From: Streptomyces sp. NRRL S-87
Lineage (GTDB): Bacteria; Actinomycetota; Actinomycetes; Streptomycetales; Streptomycetaceae
Assembly (NCBI RefSeq): GCF_000719335.1
Contig: NZ_JOGB01000010.1
Coordinates: 1 to 64,000, forward strand
Length of the DNA: 64,000 nucleotides
Reading direction: 5' to 3'
Part shown: positions 1 to 8,900 of the stretch, piece by piece
Numbering within the stretch: the first letter of the stretch is position 1
Layout: each line of letters opens with the position of its first letter
Notes under the pieces: model-generated
Database searches by the model: none
Seen by the model: only the letters and a program-made list of their open reading frames with translations
What the model was told of the DNA's origin: nothing
Position numbers and translations under genes: made by a program

Positions 1-973
1 ACTGCCACGAAAACACCGAGCCACAACAAGCCCCCACACCGGCCAGCCCCCGCGCACCCGCTGACGCCCAACCGCTGCCACCACCCCACCCACTCACACG
101 ACGTCGCAGCCGCGGGAAGGTGGTGGAGCGGGTGTAGCGGTGGCGCTGCCAGAACGGGTACGTGCCGCCGATGGTGCCGCGGGCGCCTTCCCAGACCCGG
201 TGCCCGGCGTAGCGCTCGTAGTCCCAGACCTCCTTGGCGAGGCGGGCCTGGGACATGGTGCCGTTGTCGAGTTCGAAGAGGCGGACCTCGCTGGTCTTGG
301 TCGGCACGGCCAAGACTGCGTCGGCGTTGAAGGACAGGCCGGTCTCCTTGATGGCGTGGCTGACCTCCACCTGCCAGTCGGTCAGGTACTCCCGGCTGCC
401 GAGGACGGTGTCGGTGTAGGCGAGGATCGTGTCGGTCACCGCGACAGCGTGCGGGCCGAATCCAGCTCTCACGGCCTTCGCGCCTGTGCCGGCCTTCGGT
501 CGGGGCGGCAGCTCATTGCCTTCGGCCAGAGCCTTCTGTCCTGCCGGTGTGAGGTTCCAGATCTGGTGCTTGCCGTCCTTGCCGTTCGTCTCCGCCAGCC
601 CGAGCTCCGCCAGTTCCACCATCGCCCTGCGCACGTACGACCGGCCGTCCGACCCCTCCCCCGTGATCACCTGCGCCATCTGCCGGACCGTGGCTATCCG
701 CACGCACCCCAGCATCCGCAGCGCATCGGCCCGTACCTTCCCGGCCGTGGGAGTGGACTTCTTCCCCTTCGCTGATGTCTCAGGGCTAGGGAGAGAGGCG
801 TCAGCAGGCCCTTGGCGGGCGGCGTGAGCTGCAGTGATGGGCACGACGTTGGAATCGTTCACGGCACTGGACGCGGCACTGGAATCCGGGCCGTCTGCAG
901 GGCGCTCGGCACCCCTTGACCAGGTCGGGTGAGGCTCCGGCTCGGGCTGCCGGGCAGTGCTGGCGTACGTCAT
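1..973 (-). CDS. Replication-relaxation family protein, partial
   Basis: The minus-strand frame is open from an ATG at 973 to the window edge. A variable Pro/Ser-rich N-terminus of about 65 residues is followed by a winged-helix-like segment (VRIATVRQMAQVITG, then AMVELAELGLAE). Next come FNADAVLAVPTK and LFELDNGTMSQARLAKEV, the signature I recognise for the actinobacterial replication-relaxation (Replic_Relax) family. Members lie on plasmids and integrative elements near replication and transfer genes, and their biochemical role is not well defined. Family-like sequence ends near base 113 (STTFPRL). The residues from there to the edge look unrelated, so the 3' end may be truncated or shifted. 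The neighbour upstream is a broken HEPN gene on the same strand. A partial copy of both genes lies at 25.4-26.1 kb. Confidence 0.75.
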   Translation of the reverse strand, partial: MTYASTARQPEPEPHPTWSRGAERPADGPDSSAASSAVNDSNVVPITAAHAARQGPADASLPSPETSAKGKKSTPTAGKVRADALRMLGCVRIATVRQMAQVITGEGSDGRSYVRRAMVELAELGLAETNGKDGKHQIWNLTPAGQKALAEGNELPPRPKAGTGAKAVRAGFGPHAVAVTDTILAYTDTVLGSREYLTDWQVEVSHAIKETGLSFNADAVLAVPTKTSEVRLFELDNGTMSQARLAKEVWDYERYAGHRVWEGARGTIGGTYPFWQRHRYTRSTTFPRLRRRVSGWGGGSGWASAGARGLAGVGACCGSVFSWQ

Positions 974-1550
974 CGTCGAGGCTCCTCACGCGGGCGTGGG
1001 ACTCCGGGCAGAGTCCCGCATTCACCTGCTACAGGTGCCGGGGAAGCCGATGGTGTGACGCCTGTTATCGAGCCTGATCAATCGGTGGGTGCGGTGCAGA
1101 GCTCGGAGACGATCGTGAACGAGGTCGTCACCATCCCCGCCGCCATGGCCGGCGGCATCGCCGCGTGCGTGGTCTTGCCGTGCGCCATGCCGTTGCGGAT
1201 CTGCCGCCCGTAGTCGAGGTACTCCGCCTGGCGGGCGGTCAGGATGCCGGTCTCGGCGCCCTGCTTGATGAGCTGGTGCAGCGGCTTCTTGCCCGCGCCC
1301 GGGATGCGGTCGCGCAGCACGATCTCCACCGCGATCAGGGAGTGCATGACCGCCCCGCCACGGTGGAGAACTCGTAGCAGTTGTACGACTGGCGCAGCAG
1401 CTCCCGGGCCGTGCGCAGGACGCTCGCCGCGGCCTGGGGAACGCCGTCGGGCACGACCAGGTCCTCCACGAGGTCGTGCATGTCGGCGTACTGGCCGGCG
1501 AAGTTGTGGGCGCGTTCGTCGGGCACCGGGAACGGGAGGCGCTGCGTGGT
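820..1550 (-). repeat. Duplicated module, copy 1 (Replic_Relax 5' end plus HEPN gene)
   Basis: About 0.65-0.7 kb here is closely similar by eye to 25455-26078 in the same orientation. It covers the first codons of the replication-relaxation gene, the two-hairpin spacer and most of the HEPN gene. The copies differ by scattered substitutions and by different small indels. The sequences diverge beyond both ends. Together the copies form direct repeats about 24.5 kb apart. Confidence 0.85.
998..1037. promoter_or_regulatory. Two adjacent hairpins in the HEPN/Replic_Relax spacer
   Basis: GGGACTC/GAGTCCC (998-1004 with 1011-1017, 6-base loop) is followed by CACCTG/CAGGTG (1023-1028 with 1032-1037, 3-base loop). 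Both sit about 25 bases upstream of the replication-relaxation start and are unchanged in the second copy at 25638-25677. They could be an operator, an attenuator or an intercistronic processing site. Conservation between otherwise decaying copies is the main support. Confidence 0.5.
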
Positions 1551-1553
1551 CAT
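1078..1553 (-). pseudogene. HEPN-domain protein, frameshifted (copy 1)
   Basis: Starts at ATG 1553 behind a GGGAG element. The N-terminal half (MTTQRLPFPVPDERA through YEFSTVA) is in one frame. The second half (MHSLIAVEIVLRDRI through RQIRNGMAHG) is in another, because about five extra bases lie near 1352-1358 compared with the copy at 25.7-26.1 kb. Joining the frames gives a helical protein of about 157 residues. Its RNGMAH matches the R-x4-H motif of HEPN domains, a fold used by many RNase toxins and defence proteins. It lies directly upstream of the replication-relaxation gene. HEPN is assigned from the motif and helical character only. A DUF4145-like or other non-catalytic HEPN relative is possible. 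Confidence 0.6.
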
Positions 1554-1659
1554 CTCCGAAGTCTCCCAGCGACGTGCCCGGTCCGGCAGCAGGCTTTTCC
1601 GGTTCGTGGCTGGCGTAAGGCGGGCGGCCCCCACTGTGAGGGCTGGGGCCGCGACGTGT

Positions 1660-2296
1660 GGTCCCTGCGGCGGAGCTTGGTCCACCCGCGGTACGACGGG
1701 AGATAGAGGCTGGTCAGGGGCTTGAAGACGATGCCCTCGACGCCGTACACGTCGGTCCACGATTCCAGCCACTGCCTCTCCTTGGCCAGGTCCGTCGTCA
1801 TCGGACAAAGCGTCCACGGGGCGGTCAGGGCGTAGTCGGCGAAGAGAGCTTCGAGGCGGGCGCGGCGGTCCACTTACGGCAGGGTCATGCACTCGAAGCC
1901 GTCGTGCTGCAGCACGTCGAACGCGGCGAAGTACGCCGGGAAGGCCGTGGCGAGGCCGATGGCGCCGCGGGCGCGGGCCGCCGACCGGCGTTGCAACTCC
2001 TCGAACGACAACCAGCCCGCCGCTGTGTCCCAGACGAGTAGCTCGCCATCGAGGACCAGCCCGCCGGGCAACTGCTCCTCAGCTGCGGCCACGAGGTCCG
2101 GCCACCGGTCTTGAACCAGCGCCCTGCGCCTGGTCTGCACCAGCACCCTCCCGTTCGCCTCGGTCGGGGTGAACAAAATCGCGCGGTGGCCGTCGAACTT
2201 CTACTCATAGGCCACGCCCGCGCGCAGCGCGGCCGGCCCGGGGACCGACTCGGCGGCCTGCGCAAGCATCGGCTCCACCGGCGGTCTGAGCGTCAC
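1660..2296 (-). pseudogene. ATP-dependent DNA ligase, degraded
   Basis: Recognisable as a LigD/LigC-type ATP-dependent ligase adenylation domain: PPVEPMLAQ near the start, motif I KFDGHRAI, then LVLDGELLVWD and VEGIVFKPL, ending near YRGWTKLRRRD. Two in-frame stops interrupt it. A TAG (2201-2203) directly precedes the catalytic lysine codon, where relatives have YEYKFDG. A TAA (1874-1876) follows CMTLP. The C-terminal OB-fold is absent, because homology ends near 1660 next to the HEPN gene. Likely original start is GTG at 2296. The intact enzyme would seal nicks in DNA repair; this copy cannot make a full adenylation domain. Confidence 0.8.
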
Positions 2297-2390
2297 CTCG
2301 GCACCTCCCTCAACGAGTCGCCCTCCCTCCCAGGGTCCGCCACCCGCGGCGACCGCGCTTACACCAGGTCGGGGGAGCGGGTAGGCCGAC

Positions 2391-2464
2391 GGCACCCCAG
2401 GGCCGTGACACGGCGCTGGGGTGCCACGAGACCCCCTCTCGAGGAATACAGGAGAGGAGGTCTC
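2391..2464 (-). terminator. Hairpin cluster downstream of the RHS/immunity locus
   Basis: GGCACCCCAG (2391-2400) pairs with CTGGGGTGCC (2416-2425) around a nested CCGTG/CACGG. A second imperfect stem begins GAGACC (2429) and ends GGTCTC (2464). It lies about 60-130 bases past the stop of the immunity gene in the direction of transcription. No U-run follows, as is common in Streptomyces terminators. Confidence 0.6.
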
Positions 2465-2526
2465 GAAGTTTCTACGGCCCCCCGCATAGGGGAATGTTTA
2501 CTCTCCGTCGGAATCCAGCAACAGTG

Positions 2527-2931
2527 TTACGCGGCCATTGAAAACCATCCGCTGCGCGGCTCTGTCAATCGCCCCTGCGAAACCAAGGATCGACAGGCTT
2601 CAGCGATCCTTTCAAGGCTTCCTGAAGGCTCATTTTCGATGCTAATCGAAAATCGCCTAACCCGCCAGGGGTCGAAGATCTCCAGCCTCTCCTCAAGGAA
2701 ATCGACGTCAACTTCACCACCGTCGACCTCAACGAAAAGGCACCCAGAACCATGGAAGTTATACTCAAGACCTTCATCGATGATTCCGGTCTTCCCCATG
2801 GCTCGTGACCGATACAGGCGGAGCAGGCTAAGCAACCCCTCGCCCCCCGGGTGGCAGCGTTGAACAGCGCCGCGCACCCGGGACAAGGCTTGCAAGTACG
2901 CCTCGACTTCACTCAAAGGCTCGCCTGTCAT
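2527..2931 (-). CDS. Putative immunity protein, DUF6896-like
   Basis: A 134-residue cytosolic protein whose ATG overlaps the stop of the RHS toxin by four bases (ATGA), so the two are translationally coupled. The core YNFHGSGC, then VDGGEVDVDF and FDPWRVRRF, resembles the DUF6896 family as I remember it (FHGxGC, VDFDF and an Asp-Ala-Trp-Arg block). That family often lies beside polymorphic toxins. Position immediately 3' of a toxin tip is the usual place for a cognate immunity gene, so the inferred role is to block the ParB-like nuclease tip of the adjacent RHS protein. AT content is higher than in the neighbours, consistent with a swapped toxin/immunity cassette. Confidence 0.7.
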   Translation of the reverse strand: MTGEPLSEVEAYLQALSRVRGAVQRCHPGGEGLLSLLRLYRSRAMGKTGIIDEGLEYNFHGSGCLFVEVDGGEVDVDFLEERLEIFDPWRVRRFSISIENEPSGSLERIAEACRSLVSQGRLTEPRSGWFSMAA

Positions 2932-5900
2932 CGATACCCCGGCTTCCTGTACTTGTTTACTAGCTTGTCCGGCCCGACCTCAGCCCAGGCAGTCGTGATG
3001 TCATCGGCACCCCCAGGATATCTGGCCCGGATCTCAGAGTCCGAAAGGATCCGATACGGCACGTCGACGCCTGCACGCTTCGCGGCAGCAACCCGGTGAT
3101 GACCATCAAGAACATAGAGGTTGTCTCCGATCTTCGCCACCGAGATCGGATCACCCTGCCAGCCGTTTTCCTTCATCGAGGCCGTCAGCGTATCGACATT
3201 TCTCTTGGCGGCATTACCAGACAGAGCCTCAGTACGTCTGAAGCTGAATGGATCAGCGCTTCCACAGCTTGAATTGTGGACGAGGACTGGCGTCTCACCC
3301 GCCAGCACATAGTACGTGTGCAGGTCGTCGACCGTTAGGTTATAGGTCTTTGCTCGCTTGGTGAACGGCCTGTTGCCGGTGATCACAACCGTGCGGCCAT
3401 CATCAACCCGGAGGGTCATCCCGGGTCGGAGATCCCTGGCAGGGATCCACTCGCTCTCCGAGGGCGACCAGAAGGGGTGTTCGTATGTGGCGCTCAGGTG
3501 CTCGATGCCGTGCTGCGTCTTGAGCGTGAGCGCGTTGAACTTCCTATCAGCCTCCGTGATGATCAACGCTTGTACGCGGCGGTTTGCGGTCTTGCCGGTG
3601 ATCGGGTCGGTGGCCTTGACGGTGTCGCCGACCTTCATTTCTTCGATGTTCTTTGAAGATCCGTCTCCGAGTAGGACCTTGGTGCCGGCGAGGAAGCACT
3701 TCTGACACGGCCCGCCCATCCGTGCGCTGACGTGAACCATGAGGATCTGGAAGCCGACGTTCTCGCAGATCGGGCAGGTTTCGACGGTGTCGATGCCCTT
3801 GACGTGCTTCCAGCCGTCGTAGAAGTCACGGATCTTCATGCAGGTCCCCATGGATGGGCCTGCAGCGCCGGTGCACTGCTCTCGGTAGTAGAGCTCGAGG
3901 TTGAGTTCCTGGCTCAGGTACTCGTATGCGGCGCCGTTGGTCGCCTGCATCTGCGCTTGGCTTGGGTAGCCCTTCTTGAGCCATTGCCTGGCGAGGTCTT
4001 CGGGAAGGGGGCCAGGTGCGCCGTTGCGGAGATCTTCGAGCTTGGTCGTGGGTTTGGTGCTGCCCTTCCCACCGGTGCCGCGGATCTGTCCGGTGTCGGT
4101 GTATCCGCCGCCGTCGTCTTTGCCGTTGACGTCCGTGCCGCCGTCGGGCCGGGTCCAGCCCTTGCCTGAGTTGCAGCTGTCGCACCACAGGCCGTCGGGG
4201 TCGCTGAAGGCGATCGGGTTGTTGCCGGCGTAGGCGTAGCCGTTGAGGGACTGGTGCTGGCCCAGGCTCAGGATCGGGTCGACGCTGATGAACTGGCCCG
4301 TGTAGGGGTCGTATTCTCGTGCGTCGACGTGGGTGAGGACTGTGTCGGTGTCGGCTGTCTTGCCGAGGAAGCGTTTATCGTCCGGCCAGGTTCCGACGGC
4401 GTCGCCGCGGGGTGCGCCGAAGGGTGTGATGAACCGCTTGGCAGCCGTTTGGTCTTCGCTGCTGTCGATGCTGACGTTGGATGTGCCGTGATGGTCGCCT
4501 CCGAGGAAGGAGACCTTTGAGGTGCCGCTCTCCGAGCTGCGGACGGCTATGCGCCGGCCCCCGACGGTGTAGTAGCGGTTGGCCCACTTCTTGGCGCCTT
4601 CGAGGTGGACCTCGGTGTCGCCGGCGTAGAGGACCGTGTCACCTCCTGTGTTCCGGCGGATGAGGAGCTCGCCGTCCGCGTCGTAGACGTAGGTGGTGGT
4701 GTCGGTGCCTTCGGCGACCTTGCTGAGTTTGCCCTCCGTGTTCCAGTTCAGGGTCTGGCTGGTGGTGCTGGAAGGCGTCTGCAGGCGCTTGAGGGTGTTG
4801 CCGGTGTCGTCGTAGGTGTACTGGGGGGTGAGTCCGGTGCAGCTGCTGCCGGTGGTCGTCGCTGTGAGGGCGTGCGGTCGGGCCGGGTCGTAGCAGTAGG
4901 TGCGGTTCGTGGTGCTGGTGGCGGTGTGGGTGGTTTCGCTGGCCCGCTGGCCGCCGGGTGTGTAGGTGTAGCTCTTCCAGTAGGGGGCTGCGCCGCCGAG
5001 GTTGGCCGTGGTGCGGTTGGCGGCGGTGCAGTCGTTGGTCTTGGGTGTCCACGATTCGGTGAGGCGTCGCTGTCCGTCGTACGTGAAGCACTGGTAGTCG
5101 GCCGCGCTGATGGGGCTGGCGGGGTCGGCTATGGACAGGACGTTGCCGGCCTGGTCGTAGGAGTAGGTGAGGTTCTGGAGCGGTCCGGGGTGTGTCTCGT
5201 CGCTGATGGTGGTGGTGTGGAGTCTGCGGGTGCCTGCTTCGTAGGTGTTGCTGATGCGGGCTTTGGCGACGCCGACCGCTTCGGAGCGGGCCAGGTCGGT
5301 GGCCCAGGGCTCTCCGTATTCGGTGTAGGTGACGCTGGAGACGTATCCGCTGGTGCCGCCGACCTTGGTGGGCAGGTCGTAGCTGTTGTAGCCGATGCCG
5401 ACGACTTCGGTTGCGAGGCCGGCGGCGGCGGGGTGGAAGAGCTGGGTGACCTGGCCGTCGAGGCGGTAGGTGAGCCCGTACTCGGTGGTTGCCTTGATGG
5501 CGCCGGAGGTGACCAGGGGGTCGTCACTGGGGATGGTGAGCCGGTTGGTGATCGGCCGGCTCATGGAGTCGTACTCGGTGACTTCCTTGATGTACTTGTC
5601 GCCCGTGGTGCCGCCTTCGTAGCGGATGGACGCGGTGGGAAGTCCCTTGAGGAGGCTGTCGTAGGTCCAGGCGGCGAGCTTGTTGGCGTCCGTGCGGCTG
5701 GACTTCCACATGCCCGTCTTGCGGCCGAGCTCGTCGTAGTCGTAGAGCACGGTGTTGCCGAGGGCGTCGTCCACGCTCGAGATCTGGTCGAGCGCGGTGT
5801 AGTGCGTCGTGGAGGTGCCTCGGTCGGGGTCCGATGAGGTGCGCAGGCGGCCGTAGAGGTCGTAGCCGTAGGTCCACTTGGTGTTGTCGGGGCCGGTGTT

Positions 5901-8900
5901 GGTCGCTGGCAGGCCGTCCGTGGTGTAGGTCTGCTTGACGCTGGTGTAGGCGGTGCCGAGGGTGGCCCCGTAGGCCGTGTCGTCGGGGTTGCTGCCCGCG
6001 TAGGTCCGTGTCTCGGTGGTGCGCCCCAAGGCGTCGGTGATGGTGCGAGTGGCGTTCCCGCCGTCGACGGCTGTGGTGGCGATGGAGTCACCGGTGTAGC
6101 TGGTGTTCGTGGCCCACTGCTTGACGCCCTGGACCTGGAACTCGGACGTGGTCGGGCGGGCAGCGCCGTCGTAGGCCGTCAGGGTACGGACGGGCGATTC
6201 GCCGATGCCCACGGGGTCGTAGGTGCTGTCCGGGTCCTTGTCCGCGTCGTAGACGTCGGCCCGGCTGTCGACGACCAGACCTCGCGAGTCGTACCGGGTG
6301 TCGGTGAGGAGGCGGCCCTTGATGGCGGCCGGGGACTGGGTCTGCAGCGGTCGCAGCAGGGAGTCCGAGATGGTGTAGTTGGTCCGGTAGGTCTCGCCGT
6401 CGGCGCGCAGGGTGGATTGGGAGGCCCAGGGGTTGGTGTCCCGGCCCATGGAGTAGGTATAGGTGGCGCTTGCGGACTGGCCTGAGTCGCGGTTGCGGTT
6501 GGGCAGCCAGGTGGCCGTGACACGGCCGAGGGCGTCGTAGGTGGTCTCGGTGAGTTTGAGGTTGCTGTCGTAGGACTGGGTGATGCTTCCGAAGGCGGGG
6601 TCGAGGTAGGTGTAGACGGCGTGTTGCTGGCCGTTGGTGGCCAGCTTCGGGCCGGTGACGCTCTGAGCGGTCAGAGGGCCCTTGTCCGCGGGTGTGTACT
6701 TCGTGGTCGTGGTGTCGCCGGCGGCATTCGTCACGGCGACGGGTCGGCCGAGGGCGTCGTAGGAGATGGTGCCGGTGGTCGCCCAGCCGCCGTCCTCGAG
6801 GGGTGTGCGTGCGCTGGTGCCGCTGGCGGCCGGATAGGCCTTGGCCCGGCCGCTCCATGTGGGCAGGCCCTTGGTGGGGATGCGGCCGTTGGTCCAGCCG
6901 GTGACGGTGGCGTCATCGTAGACCGTGGCCGTGTCGGAGATGACGTCCCCGCGGGTGGTCAGACTCGCGGGAAGGTCCAGCTTGTCGTCGGTGATGAGTG
7001 CGCCGGCCGAATCGGTGCACAGGCCGGTGACCGTTCGTGTGCGGGAGGTCAGGTTCGTCAGACCGATCCCGGGGTTGCGGGCGTACCAGGTGAGGGTGCA
7101 GGTTTCGTCGCCGGTCTTGTTCGAATCACCGGCGGCGCTGACCCTGTAGGGCATGCCGTAGCTGTCGAAGGAGAAGTCGGTGTGTGTCCTGCGCCAGCTG
7201 TCGGTCGCGGTCAGGTAGGTGTACTGGTAGATGCGCTGGGTGCGGACGTAGTAGGACTCGACGTCTGCGTAGGACTTGTGCTGGACGGCTGTCTGGTCGC
7301 TGTACGGGTTGTTGATCGTGGAGGCGATAGGGACGGAGCCGTTGTAGGTGACCTGCTGGCGCAGGTAGCCGGCGTATTGGTCGTTGTCCACCCAGGCGGT
7401 GATCGAGATGGGGCCGCTGCCGTCGATGTCGACCGGAGTGACGGTGGCGGCGCGTCGTGGGGTGTCGGTCTTGGCGTCGGTGGTCTTGAGGCGGTCGCCG
7501 TTCATGCCCTGCATGAAGACCTGGACGGTCTTGGTCCGGGCGGTGCCCGTGGACCCCCGGTAGGTGGTGACCTTGCCGTAGCCCCGCCAATTGGACCAGG
7601 TGCGTTCCTTCTCCGGCGTCAGGGGATCGTCGTTGTAGTGCCAGGCCGGATTGGCGTATTCGTACGTCGTTTGAGCAGTGGCGCTGTCGCCGCGGGCGTC
7701 TGCCGTGGAGACTTCAAGGACGCGGTACTTGTGGAACCAGTCCAGCTCGGGGCCGAGACCGTGGACGGGCCACCAGACGGGATAGCACGGCAACGTGTTC
7801 TGGTCCTCGGCCGGCTTGGCCATGCCAGCCGTGCACTCACTCGCCTCGGAGAGGGTCACTGTGGTGACGGCGCCCGTCTCGGAGGTGATGGTCAGGATCC
7901 GAGGCCGGTTCAGCGGCACGACGTTGTCACGCGCGCCGTCGACGCGGTTCTCCCGCATCTGGTACGTGAAGTCGACGGGCTCGACCTTGATGGCCGCACC
8001 GTGCTTGGGAGTGTGCTTGAGCGACTTCAGAGTCAGGCTCTTGTCACTCGTGTCACCGAGGTCGCCGCCGTCCAGATACTCCTGGGTGAGCGCGTAGGAA
8101 TCGACGGGGGCGAACGCGTCGGGCTCGGCGTCGGTCGACCAGACGTAGGTGTCGATGTTCGTCAGGCGCTTGCGGGTGAAGAACGACGGTCCGGTGGCCT
8201 GGCAGTCCGTCTCTGTGGACGAGCAGATGGCGTGGAACGGGACGTCGGGCCAGTTGTCTGCGGTGTCCTCGTTCAGCGTGCTGCAGCTCGCGGCGAAGCA
8301 GCGTTCAGCGTACGTGAAGGTGACCTTGCCGGAGGCGATACCGGTGAATAGGGCGTCGGTGCGCTGTCCGTACTTGATCTCCTTGAGGTAGCCGCCGCGG
8401 GTGTAGCTGCCGAGGTTGGTCTTGTCGCCGTTCTTGGCGTAGTAGTTGCCCTCCTTCGTGTACCAGTAAGAGGAGGCGTTGCCGCGCAGGTCCTGGACGA
8501 GGTCGAGGTTCCAGCGCCAGGCCTGCTGAACCGATCGGCCGGAGAAGGTGGCGCCCTTGCTGTAGCCGGGTTCGCCCGCGTCGTCGCCGTAGACCGGGAC
8601 GGTCCACACCGAGTTGGTGCGGTCGGTGTCCGGGGCGCCTGGCAGCTTGTTCAGGCCGAAGGTGTAGGTGGTGCCGTCACCTGTGATGACGCGCCAGTAC
8701 TCGCCGTCCTTGTCGTTCGGGTCAGTCGTGGTGTCGCCGTCGTCGGTGCTGTCCGCGCCGGTGTCGTGGAAGACCTGGGAGGCGTCGTCGTCCTTCAGGC
8801 GCCATTTTCTGCCGGTCGCGTCGGACTCGTCCTTGACGAGCTCGGTTGCCTTGCCGTTCAGCACCAGGGAGGCGTTGTCGTACTTCCAGCACAGGTCGAA

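Noticed and set aside
4605..8351. Long plus-strand open frames (4605-5837, 6621-8351) opposite the RHS gene
   Set aside because: They are Gly/Val-rich antisense shadows of the highly GC-biased RHS codons, with no domains or ribosome sites. The minus-strand RHS signatures are unambiguous.
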